Notes under the pieces: generated by a model
Told to the model about the DNA's origin: nothing
Seen by the model: only the letters and a program-made list of their open reading frames with translations
Database searches by the model: none
Shown here: positions 33,825-43,600 of the stretch, piece after piece
Layout of the letters: each line of letters opens with the position of its first letter
Position numbering within the stretch: the stretch's first letter is position 1
NCBI RefSeq assembly: GCF_963675165.1
Contig: NC_087387.1
Coordinates: forward strand, 1,612,501 to 1,676,500
Reading direction: 5' to 3'
DNA length: 64,000 nt
Source of the DNA: Halichondria panicea
Taxonomy: Eukaryota > Porifera > Demospongiae > Suberitida > Halichondriidae
Translations under genes and position numbers: made by a program

Positions 33825-34121
33825 ATGGTCAACAGATGTGTAGCTGCTGGGTGCTCAAACACTCCTAGTAAAAAAGTAAGCTTGTTTAAGTTTCCCAAAG
33901 ATGCTGGATTAAGAAAAAAGTGGGGAAAGCAAGTTCAACGAACAAGAGCTCAATGGAAGGCCACTGATCACTCCTTCGTTTGTAGTGAACATTTTACTGA
34001 TGACAGCTTTGAAATTGACTCAGCTCTTGCTTCTCAATTTGGCCTGAAGAAAAGAAGGCGGCTGAAACCTGAAAGTGTCCCAACAATGATCACCCCAAAC
34101 AGATCACGAAATTGGTCATAA
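33825..34121 (+). CDS. THAP-domain protein, 3' part possibly broken
   Basis: The frame gives a complete THAP zinc-binding DNA-binding domain: MVNRCVAAGC, then FKFPKD, a tryptophan-containing segment, FVCSEHF and the closing VPT motif (SVPTMI). The C2CH ligands C5, C10, C and H are all present, and length (about 90 residues) is normal. The frame stops at 34,119 soon after the domain. Another frame continues across about 34,220-34,410 with plausible coding sequence (SHLPTVSEASAEVESDDEP, QRNVCTQVLPKTSTKG), so either an intron is missed or a frameshift has cut the protein. THAP domains are often transposase derived (P-element type) or host transcription factors. A dispersed repeat begins at 34,513. 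Confidence 0.72.
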   Translation: MVNRCVAAGCSNTPSKKVSLFKFPKDAGLRKKWGKQVQRTRAQWKATDHSFVCSEHFTDDSFEIDSALASQFGLKKRRRLKPESVPTMITPNRSRNWS

Positions 34122-34224
34122 GAGAAGAGCAGAAGGGAGTGGCATCGGAAGAAAAGGAGTTGTAAGAAAAGGCAACGGCATGAGGTAAAGGTGCTGTTAA
34201 TCCTTGCATTCTGTAAGCTTAACC

Positions 34225-34412
34225 AGTACAGATTGTCAATCAAATTATTGCTGGACCCTCACACCTTCCAACTGTCAGTGAGGCTTCTGCTGAAGTCGAA
34301 TCAGATGATGAACCTAGTCCTAAATACAACCATGTATCAGTGCAAGCCTGTGTTCAAGTTAGCCAAAGAAATGTGTGTACTCAAGTATTGCCAAAAACAA
34401 GCACTAAAGGTA
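34225..34412 (+). pseudogene. Probable continuation exon of the THAP gene
   Basis: Open in a different frame from the THAP domain and ending near AAAGGTAAGAG, a good donor. It starts after CAG at about 34,228. The acidic stretch VESDDEPSP and Gln/Val-rich region are typical of linkers after THAP domains. No in-phase junction to the THAP exon could be established. Confidence 0.4.
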
Positions 34413-34512
34413 AGAGATTCTATGGCCGATAACAATTATACAGTGAAGTGTTTCTATTACTCTAGAAATACAAGTCAAGGTCACACCACTATTTCAAGAT
34501 GCTGAAGTGCAA

Positions 34513-34745
34513 TGTTTGGAGTATTGTTAGTTTTAAGGTAAGTAGTATGATGTACTGGTTAGATTTGTGAGAAAGTTCTTTTTAATTAGCCGTACAGTAT
34601 AATTATTGATGTGCAGTAGTAACTAGTAACTCCAATAGAAGTTACCAGGAGTGCATGTCACTGCATTCACACCATTTGCAGAGGAGGATGATCAAAGGTT
34701 TTTAGTAAATAATTTGCTACCCAGAAGACTTAATCATCTAACTTT
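34513..34745. repeat. Dispersed repeat copy
   Basis: Same family as 9011-9270 and 50,836-51,066. It is the only copy outside the duplicated units and has several small indels. Confidence 0.85.
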
Positions 34746-35104
34746 CCTTTGATATCGAGTTCTATCGTATAAGAAAACTGCATCACGTGATCGTATCGAA
34801 CCTCCTCTGCATTCCTATGTGGACAAACAAAACATTGACAGAAGGCCATAGAATATAGACAGGTTTACAAGCATCGGAAGTTCTCTTGCAGTGAAGAGCG
34901 ATATAGTGTCATCAATTATTGAACAAGTGAGTGCTGTACATGTACTGGACACGTAGGCCTAAATTGTTAGCTATGATAATTATAATTAATTACAGAAGAT
35001 TTCAAGCTGGCCGTGGATATGCTACATTAATTGTGTACAATATGAAGTTGAAGTGCATTCAACCATGTGATGACTTGCTAATCAGTAAACGTAATGAACG
35101 TTAA

Positions 35105-35605
35105 ATCTGCCAAAATTGTTGTAAAGCAAAAATTCCTTATAAAATTGAGTTTTTAATCGATTTGCTATTGATTTGCTAAACAATACTGAAAAATTGAATA
35201 ACTCACCCACATCGTGGATTTGTTACGCCTACCACGGAAATCAATGCCAATACTGGGTGTGGCTACTTTGGGTTTAATGTATCACGTGAGCTTGACGGTT
35301 GTAATGCTTTACTCTCCATACGTATGTACAGGCTTGTGAGGCATGGAAGCATTCTCAGTGCATGCACTGCTTTAATACGATACTTGACCAGTAATATGTG
35401 TACGTATGGAGAGTTGTAGTTCCTTCAAGTTCACATGATACGTTAAATCTGAAATAGCCTCACTCAGTTTAGGTTTCATTTCCGTGGTAGGTGTGACAAA
35501 CCGTAATGTGGGTGAGTTATTCAATTTCAGCATCGTTTAGCAAATCAAATAGCAACTCGATTTCATAAGGGATTTTTGCTCAACATATAATTAGTGGATT
35601 TGGCC
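35105..35605. mobile_element. Large fold-back element in spacer
   Basis: Left arm from about 35,105 (GCCAAAATTGTTGTAAAGCA ... GAATAACTCACCCACAT ... CCTACCACGGAAAT ... ACTCTCCATACGTA) recurs inverted to about 35,605 (GTTTGCTAAA-type core, ATGTGGGTGAGTTATTC, ATTTCCGTGGTAGG). Each arm is about 230 bases with some divergence. No coding content. Confidence 0.82.
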
Positions 35606-35871
35606 TTCTATAAACGAAGGAGATGCTTATAGTTGGCTGCACTTCAATTTTAAGTAGCATAATCAACCAACTTGAAATCTTCCGTATATATATTTTAGTA
35701 TACCATAATTATGCTCACGTACATGTGTACTACGTAACTATACTACTGACTACTAACAGTAGTACCAAGAGTTTATTAGGACTAATAGTTGTGTCGGAAG
35801 TATTGCTGCACCTTAATCAAAGAACTCTTATGTGCAGGTTGTCTTTCAAGCCATCTTGATATATATAAATC

Positions 35872-36087
35872 ATGAGCAATTCGACTTCAAAAAGCCGTTC
35901 AGCTGATCATGTCCAGTGGTACACTCCACCAGAACGTATTTCATTTACTGGAGGTAGTAATCCTCGAAACTCTAATACCAAAGAAAAAGCAATGACGCCA
36001 AAGAAACCCACTGGCCCACCCCCTCTTCAACAGTACCCTCCACCCACTCACAAGTTCTACACGCCCACTCAAACTCCTCCAAATTAA
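35872..36087 (+). CDS. Small proline-rich protein, paralogue 2
   Basis: A 71-residue frame starting MSNSTSKSRSADHVQWY and ending in PPPTHKFYTPTQTPP plus N, clearly homologous to the 33,053 frame along its length. The acceptor ATGTGCAG lies at about 35,837 and the bases between it and the ATG match paralogue 1 (GTCTTTCAAGCCAT), which supports a shared intron in the 5' UTR. No membrane segment. Function unknown. Confidence 0.65.
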   Translation: MSNSTSKSRSADHVQWYTPPERISFTGGSNPRNSNTKEKAMTPKKPTGPPPLQQYPPPTHKFYTPTQTPPN

Positions 36088-36239
36088 TCTCATCAAGAAC
36101 AAGAAGGAGATATTGTTAACTGTACAACGTCCACCTACTTAATTGATAAACATGCAGTAGCAATCTTGTGTATAGAAGTCCTTCTCAAAGTAATCACATA
36201 CATGCAGCTGCAAATTTCCTAATTGCCATTAGCATTTCT

Positions 36240-37040
36240 ATTACATCACCATTCATTTTTTACCTGGGGCTATAGTTTTTGCTCTTATTATATCCTATTG
36301 ACCAATGAGATTGCTGCATGGGTGATAGTGCAGCAGTGCAAAGTAGGGCATGAATATACATGTACCTACGTATGATGAATATATACCTATCTCCATAGTA
36401 ACTTGCGATGTGCTATTGGTGCCTGTGCACTTAATGGACGTATTAGACCCTGCCTGTTGTAGAGAAATTTTTCCAACCGAATAATTGAGTACCATATTAG
36501 ACACTAGTTGATAAGATCTACATGGGAAGTACATGAGAAGTACATGGGAAAAGTGCCTCAGAGTAGGTATACTATGGGACTTAGTGTACCTGCAAATTTA
36601 CTTAGTATACCTAGTAGTCCATTGTCAAGTAATTGCTCAATCTACTTACATTCTTTTCGACCAAGCATTCAATTAGAGAAAAGTCGAGCCGGAAACAAGG
36701 CTAGGTATAGATGTATAGACAATACTGGTAACTACAGCACTGTCTTACATCAGATACCTACGTGGATAATACTTATAGCATGCTAGAAGTTAGTATTTCC
36801 AAAGAACTAAGAAGCCAGCGCTTCTGGTCTTGTGCACTTACATACAGTATACTTTACTGGATATTGTCAACTTTAATTTCTGGGCAAATTAGTTCTGTAT
36901 CCCAACTTTGCTGTGGTCAGCTCATGATTAGTATACAGCGACTCTGGAACCTGGCTTGAAATCAAGAATCTGTGTATGGATGCTATAGTTTCTGACATCG
37001 CAGAAACCGTAATTAAGTTTACAGAGCATTACTGTAGTAT
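36240..37040. other. Spacer without a supportable gene
   Basis: Mixed sequence with short chance frames only. I see no domain, splice-consistent exon or clear repeat, apart from a short GAAGTACATG duplication at about 36,528-36,545. Confidence 0.5.
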
Positions 37041-37044
37041 TTAC

Positions 37045-37184
37045 CAGAGGAGGTACGACAGGAGACAGGTGCAGTGCAGCTCAAATAATTAGCTTCTGAC
37101 ACTCAGCAATAACACACGACGTGGGCGGATAATTAGTGTTCAATCAGAAATTAATTGCTAGAGCTGCACCGTGCCTGTCCTCTG
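37045..37184. mobile_element. CAGAGGAGGT-type MITE in spacer
   Basis: Inverted ends CAGAGGAGGTACGACAGG and CCTGTCCTCTG with the family interior (GCAGCTCAAATAATTAGC, ACACACGACGTGGGCGGATA). Flanks AGTATTTAC and AGTATAAAC are a decayed 9-bp duplication. Confidence 0.8.
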
Positions 37185-37490
37185 AGTATAAACACTAGTG
37201 AACAAACCACACACACATAACCATAAAGAAATTCTACTAACTATATCGCACATGCAGCCACTTGAAGCCAAATTTGGAGTCTTAGTGTAAACTGTGTTGT
37301 AAAGAATTTCCCCCAGCCGAATAATAAAAGTCATGACCACCTTAATGCTATTCATGCGATAATTAAGAGACCCACCTGCAGGTTTCTTAAGTAAAAAGAG
37401 CTAAAATTTAGAGGTCTCTATCCTATAGCCAGGTTTGAATTCAAGTTCTGTATAAAGATCTTGCCCAAAAGAGGTGAGTACTCTCTTAGT

Positions 37491-37640
37491 CACACAGGGT
37501 TTCTTTCAGGATTGCACACTTAGTGGGGGTTCCAAATATTAAGCAGGTGATCGACAAGGTGCAGGTAGGAAATTTAGTGGGTGGCAAAATATTTCAAGCG
37601 GATGAAATTAATCTACTAACCCACACTGAAATAAACCCTG
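37491..37640. mobile_element. Short fold-back element, ACAGGGTTTCTTTCAG ends
   Basis: CACACAGGGTTTCTTTCAGG at the left and CACTGAAATAAACCCTGT at the right are inverted over about 18 bases, 150 bp apart. Interior non-coding. Confidence 0.65.
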
Positions 37641-37760
37641 TCTATATGTACTATATAATTATAGTGATCTTCGATGTTGTATGCGGTAAATCTACGTGAT
37701 ATTTTTTTTTACTCAAGCTTTTATTTTATATGTTGTCTATCACAGAAATCGTATATAGTC

Positions 37761-38036
37761 ATGGGATCATGTGAGTCTAAGCAAAGGCGACATTACCAGA
37801 GTTGCTTGTGTCGCGGATGCCTAAGAGCTCTACTTAGTTGTTGTGGATATAGATATGCTCAAAAATCACAGAGAAATGCTCCCTGTTCGACTCGTGTCAG
37901 TATTTGTGTTGATTCTGAAGAGAGAGCTTTGATACCCGAGCAACCCACTGGCCCACCCCCTCCCCCACACAATCCCCCACCCACTCAGAAGTTTTTCACG
38001 CCTACTCCTCCAGTTCCTCCAGCTCCTCCAAATTAG
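37761..38036 (+). CDS. Small proline-rich protein, paralogue 3, with N-terminal acylation signature
   Basis: A 91-residue protein. It begins MGSCESKQ: glycine at 2, serine at 6 and lysine at 7 fit an N-myristoylation site, and C4 plus the cluster CLCRGC and SCC are candidates for palmitoylation. The rest is basic, then ends with PTGPPPPPHNPPPTQKFFTP and a closing PPN as in the two upstream paralogues. The acceptor TATCACAG is 15 bases before the ATG. 3' sequence (GAGTTTAGGAACACAATGC, ACCTTGATTATC) matches that after paralogue 1. A polyA signal is at 38,368. Likely a lipid-anchored peripheral membrane protein; its role is unknown. Confidence 0.75.
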   Translation: MGSCESKQRRHYQSCLCRGCLRALLSCCGYRYAQKSQRNAPCSTRVSICVDSEERALIPEQPTGPPPPPHNPPPTQKFFTPTPPVPPAPPN

Positions 38037-38367
38037 CCTCACAAGAAAAGACGAGAAAACTGCTTAGAATAGCATAGTTATGATACATGCACACTGTAAG
38101 CTTTGGTAGTGGATACTGTTATGTTTTTGTGCTTTAGAGGCCCTCTTAATGTTTGTAACTAATGTTTGTCTCATCAAGAACAAGGAATTAATTTATGCCA
38201 CAAAAATTAATGTAAACTTTGCTGGAGGAGATATAATTTGCTGTTATTTTTTGTTTTGTATCACTGTGCAGTTTTTATTATAGTGTGTATATAGTATGGG
38301 AGTTTAGGAACACAATGCTTTCACTTGTTACCTTGATTATCAAGGCAGCATGTTTGTACTTAGTAAT

Positions 38368-38373
38368 AATAAA
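38368..38373 (+). promoter_or_regulatory. Polyadenylation signal of proline-rich paralogue 3
   Basis: AATAAA about 330 bases after the stop codon, within a 3' region shared with paralogue 1. Confidence 0.45.
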
Positions 38374-38501
38374 ATTATAGCAGGAGTCATGAACTCCTGG
38401 TAATAGTATAATACTGCTACATTAATTACTATAGTACGATTTATTACGTACAGGCCTGGTTATTTCATACGTACATTGCCTAGCTCACTAACTACCCCTT
38501 G

Positions 38502-40103
38502 CAGGGACCTCCCTAGTCATGCACTCACTCCCCCTCCCTTTCTGTGACCCCCTTAGTTCATGCACACTGTATCCCCTTCAGTGACGCCCTAGTTCATGCA
38601 CTCACTCCCCCTGCACCCGAGCGTGGATGCAGTTGTCCTGTCCAGAGTGACTCAAGGCTACGAGGCCGAGGAGCTATGTGACTGGGCTGATAATTATGGA
38701 ACGCCGTTTGCGACAAAATTCAGGCAGAATCTGATAGGCGTGTGCATCCAATATAAAATCGATTTTTGAAGATCGATTTTTAATAATCGATTTTTTACAG
38801 TTGATTTTCGATTTACACGTGAACGATCTTTGACAATCGATCTGATAATCGATTTTTGAAATTCAATTTTTAATAATCGATTTTTGAAATTCGATTTTTG
38901 ATAATCTTTGATAATCGATTTTTAAAAATGGATTTTTGAAATTCGATTTTTGATAATCGATTTTTAAAAATGGATTACAAAAATCACAATTGATTGATAT
39001 ACTAGCCTCGAATCCAGGCCGATTAAAATGGATTCAAGGCTACAGTTAGACTGGAAACCACGCCCCTTCTTTGTAGGGAAAGAGGGCGTGGTTTCAGTCT
39101 AGGCTACAGTTAGGCCGCCCTTGAAACTCAGAACATGCACAAACTCCTTCTCCGCGGCCTGGAATCAAAGCTTGGCTTGGTTAGCTATCTCACATGATAG
39201 ACTATAACGCAAAAGCGAAACATTATTGTTTTTTGGAACCATTAAAAAGGAGGGCCATAAGTCACAGTAAAAATCATTAATTTTAGAACTGCTCAGTTGG
39301 TGCTATCTTATTTAGTTTTTTCATGCACCCATTTTTGTATGCTTTCTCGCCAGCACTGTTTTATTTGGCCATCTTGTGTGTGCTTAGAGAAAGAGCTGAG
39401 AAAGAGTTTGGTGATTCCAGATAGAATAGAAGTCATGAATAGTGGCTTCTTCAATGGATAGTATCACGTGATACAGCTTTAGACAGGGGCCCCCCCCAGC
39501 CCACCTTCAGAGCAGTTCTAAAATCGATTATCAAAAATCGAATTTCAATAATGATTATCAAAAATCAAAAATCGAATTTCAAAAATCAGATCGATTGTCA
39601 AAGATCGTTCACGTGTAAATCAACTGTAAAAAATCGATTATTAAAAATCTATCTTCAAAAATCGATTTTATATTGGATGCACACGCCTATCACATTCTGC
39701 CTGAATTTTGTCGCAAACGGCGTTCCATAGATAATGAGTGGTGGGTGTGGCTGCATGAGACTATTGCAAGGATTGTAGTGTACTCCAGCAGCTTTAAATT
39801 TGTGTGTGTGTAACTATCAGCATTAATTTTATTGCAACGGTATATACATGTATGAATGTCGATGGCATTTATGGGTGTACTGTAATTAAGAAATTAGATC
39901 CACAGAATTGAATTTAAGGCAACTAAAGGAATCCCCGAACCATTGATTAAACGGGGGGAGTTGAACATTTCAACAGCCATAACTTTAGTACCGTTGCTTC
40001 AATGTTTATAATTTTCTGAAAGCTTATAAGGAACATTTTCAAATGATGTGTCCCATTAAAATGTGTTTTCTATCAATCAGTTCAAGTACTCATTACCCCC
40101 CCC

Positions 40104-40146
<43 letters not shown>

Positions 40147-40396
40147 TTCCAGCCCTGGATACTCTCAGTTTTCCTGGCGTCCCTGAGCCCTCACTTTGAG
40201 CAGTTGTCGCTGTTGGCACGGCAACACGACAACACCCTCTCATCAACCACCTCCGATCATAATACACCTTTGAACTCTTTAACCTTTAACGAGGACTCTT
40301 CCCTACCCCCCACGAACAGATAGACGGACTATTACGGACCCCCCAATCTAGCACTACTACAGAGTCTAATTGTGTTCTATCATGACTGTACAATTT
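38502..40396 (+). pseudogene. RIC1: Internally deleted relic of a further RIC1 copy
   Basis: Positions 38,502-38,611 resemble the intron just before RIC1 exon 13961-14186 (TTGCAGGGACC, TTAGTTCATGCACACT), then jump directly into exon 30102-30293 (CACCCGAGCGTGGATGC). That exon is split by a 1,035-bp transposon at 38,695-39,729, then resumes and runs through the last intron to the last exon (about 40,154-40,386). That exon has a 2-bp insertion near its start and a 13-bp loss near its end, so it cannot be translated. Everything between the early intron and the penultimate exon is deleted. It lies immediately upstream of the intact receptor gene. Confidence 0.88.
38695..39729. mobile_element. 1,035-bp terminal-inverted-repeat transposon in RIC1 relic exon
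   Basis: Left end TATGGAACGCCGTTTGCGAC and right end GTCGCAAACGGCGTTCCATA are perfect inverted repeats; the arms extend about 230 bases with few mismatches. The 6-bp duplication GATAAT lies at 38,689-38,694 and 39,730-39,735, and the unit 1 exon shows the unoccupied sequence GCTGATAATGAGTGG. The inner part of each arm is a decayed array of the word AATCGATTTTT. The core (38,990-39,500) carries fragments of TAGCCTCG-type elements and encodes no transposase. Confidence 0.93.
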
Positions 40397-40683
40397 ATTG
40401 TGTGTATTTTGATGTGTTGAATGGATTACGTATTATAACTAACTTATTTATTGACAGATTTCCTTTAATATATACATGTAGTTTTTCTCATGCTGGGGGG
40501 GTCTTACTGTGATATGGTAAAGAGCATAATTATAATAAAACGTGGATACACTGTTTTGGTAAGGAGCACCTCAGTAATAAGTTAGATTCATACAACAAAA
40601 CAATGCTTTGTACAAAACACACACGTATAAAGAAGGGAACAGACCACTATGACTATAGCTAGCTAGATCTCATCATCAAGGAC

Positions 40684-43600
40684 ATGTCAAGAAGCGATAT
40701 GAGAATGTACTGGATCAGAGGAGGGGCCAGTACCACACTAGGTAAGTGTACATAATTAATTATAAGCTCTATAGGTACCATAAATCCAGTTACCCAAACA
40801 CATATATAATTATACACACACACAGCTCAGGTTAGCTTGTTGATGTTGATGCTACTTGCCACCCAAACTATCTCCAAAGCAACCACCTCTACCCAAAAAG
40901 CTTGTCGAACCTGTAGCTCATCAGTACCGGCCAACTGCACCATTGATATTAACAACAACATTAACACAGTAGTAAACTGTCACGTCAACTTCAGCAGCTG
41001 TCCAATTGAAAATTGTACAAATGAAAAATTCTGTGCGTACCGTTTTGATGGCTTCTCAAAAAGCACAATACTTGATTTGACAATATTTAAGTGGGATTTT
41101 AAATCCGATTGTACTACAACTGAAGTTGTGCCCAATAGATGTACTTTTACCGACAAGGATCCTTTTTTTAATTGTGTTGATGGAGTTAGCAGTGAGAACG
41201 GCTCTAACCCTGAGGTGGTTGAATATCAAACGAAATTTAACTTACCTTTGCCAACAGAACGTGAGTAAGAGTGCATTGATACCTGTCTATGGTCACCCTA
41301 TGAGCAGTTCACCCTCTCATTGTATACAATACAGCCATTAATTATTGGGCCAACAGCCTCCATTGCACCTGGTATTTAGCAGGCCACCTCTTTATTAGCT
41401 GTTGGTCTGCCCAAGGGTGACCCTTATAGAAAGGTTTCATATTGTACACACACACACACACAAACACAATTATGCCCTTACATGTATATACTGTAACTGT
41501 TGCTATAGCTACGCACTCTATGAACTTTGTGATATTATCCATACCATTGCCAACACTATCGATAGAGTTAACTCACTTAATCAAATAGTTTATTTCCGAG
41601 GATTGTTCACAAACATATAATTGTGGCACAGATTGTCTGCATCATCCTACGCACTGTCACAACTATCGTATATAGTTTTGGGCTGTTGGCTGATAATGAT
41701 ATTGTTTGGTTCAACATTTCTCTTTCTCTCTACTTAACAGAACCCACTACTCCACTCCCTGTGATTAATTGTACTACCTGTACCGTCACCAGCATTGTCA
41801 TAACAATCATTCTATTTATCGTTCTCCTGCTGATCTTAATCTTCTGTCTGTATAAACTGCGACGTAAGATCCAAATTCCGACAGCGATTCGATCTCAACA
41901 AACCAGTTTTATCAACCCAGTCAACCAGCACTCGTGGCAGCTGCTAGAAAGCATCGGACATGGTCGCTACGGTTTCGTATATCGTGCCAAATATCGCGGG
42001 GAAATTGTTGCCGTGAAGATATACACATCGCAAGGACGGTCAGCTTTTGAGACCGAGCAAAATCTCTACTCAATGGAATCTACCTTTCACTGCAATATAC
42101 TCGAGTACATCGGCTGTGAGATGAGGGGATCAGGAATTACCACCGAGCGTGCGTTATTGACACGCTACTATCAACTTGGCTCGCTGGATAATTATCTCCG
42201 TTCTCGTGTGTTGAGTTGGCAACAGGCGTGTGTAATGATCCATACTGTGGCCGAGGGACTCACTCACTTGCACTCCGAGTACTACCGCAACTCGGCTGGG
42301 ATTATGGCCGAGAAGTACCCCGTGGCACACAGGTGGGTGGGTGGGTGTGGTCTGTTACCATAGTGCACGCTTATATATAATATGCAAATCGTGTACCCTG
42401 ATTTTATAGTTATAACCTGTTTGTATCTAGGTATTTCCTGAGCAGGAAATATTGTGTATGTAGTTGAAATCTGATCAGGAGCCAGTTTGCCTTTTGTACA
42501 TAGTACATTAATGCAGTGATTGTCTGGGTGGTGTCTTTGTTTGGCTGTGTCTGTATCAATTAACATACCATTGCCCATATACTTACATGCCATGGTGTTA
42601 ACTCAATAAGTGTGGAGACACACTAGACACGTCTCGCCTTATAGTGCTGCCTAGCAACTCGATGAGCTCGTAACCCTCTGTGATTATAGTGTGTGGGAGT
42701 TTACAATTCACTTGAAACAGGAACTGTAGTTTTTAATTAATTATCTCTGTCGAAAATGTTTTCTTATTTGACATAATAATGATTACATCACTGCAATGAG
42801 TCTATATATAGATCTTTTCGTTTGTACATGCATGCCATATAAAGTACGTATAACTTGGATGTTTGTTCTGCAATGAACCTGTTTTCAGAGCTAACTTTGA
42901 GAGACCATAACTTGAGTTAGGAACAGTCAATTTTACAACTAAAAATTGCATAATTTGTCCATTTTCTGATAATTTTATTAAAATGTTTGCTGAGCCATAA
43001 TTATTATTAAAGGTCTATCTCATGGCAGATTTTTCTGATTAGTGGTCCATGCCTGCAGCAGTTTCTGTCTCAATATTTTTGAACCACGTATCCCCCCACA
43101 CACACAGGGATGTGAAGTCGGCCAACGTGCTTGTGAGGAGTGACAGCGGGGACTGTGTGATCAGTGACCTCGGCTTTGCTCTGATTCTGGACGGAAAACA
43201 AACCACAAACACTGTACAGGTAATCACATGACAGTCACATGTGTATACAGTTACGAATCTCATCATAATTTATTATTAGTTCGAAGTCCTAACATACACT
43301 GAATGTCACATGTGTATCACATGTGTATAGCCAGTCTGTTTGTAACCGCCCCCCCACCCTACACACACTCACACTTATTGGCTGTATCGAGTAACGTTAG
43401 CTCTTATATATATACATTGTACGTACTTCCCCCCACACCCACACACCCACCCACGTCCAGGCTGGGACGTATCGCTACATGGCCCCTGAGGCACTGGATG
43501 CACGAGTGAACTTGCATGACTTGCAGTCGTTTAAACAGATTGATGTGTACTCCCTCGCCCTGGTCATGTGGGAGGTCATGTCACGCACCTGCGTCCTCAC

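Noticed and set aside
36508-36959. Frames of 65-92 residues in the spacer
   Set aside because: No start context, domain, splice pattern or duplicate to support them.
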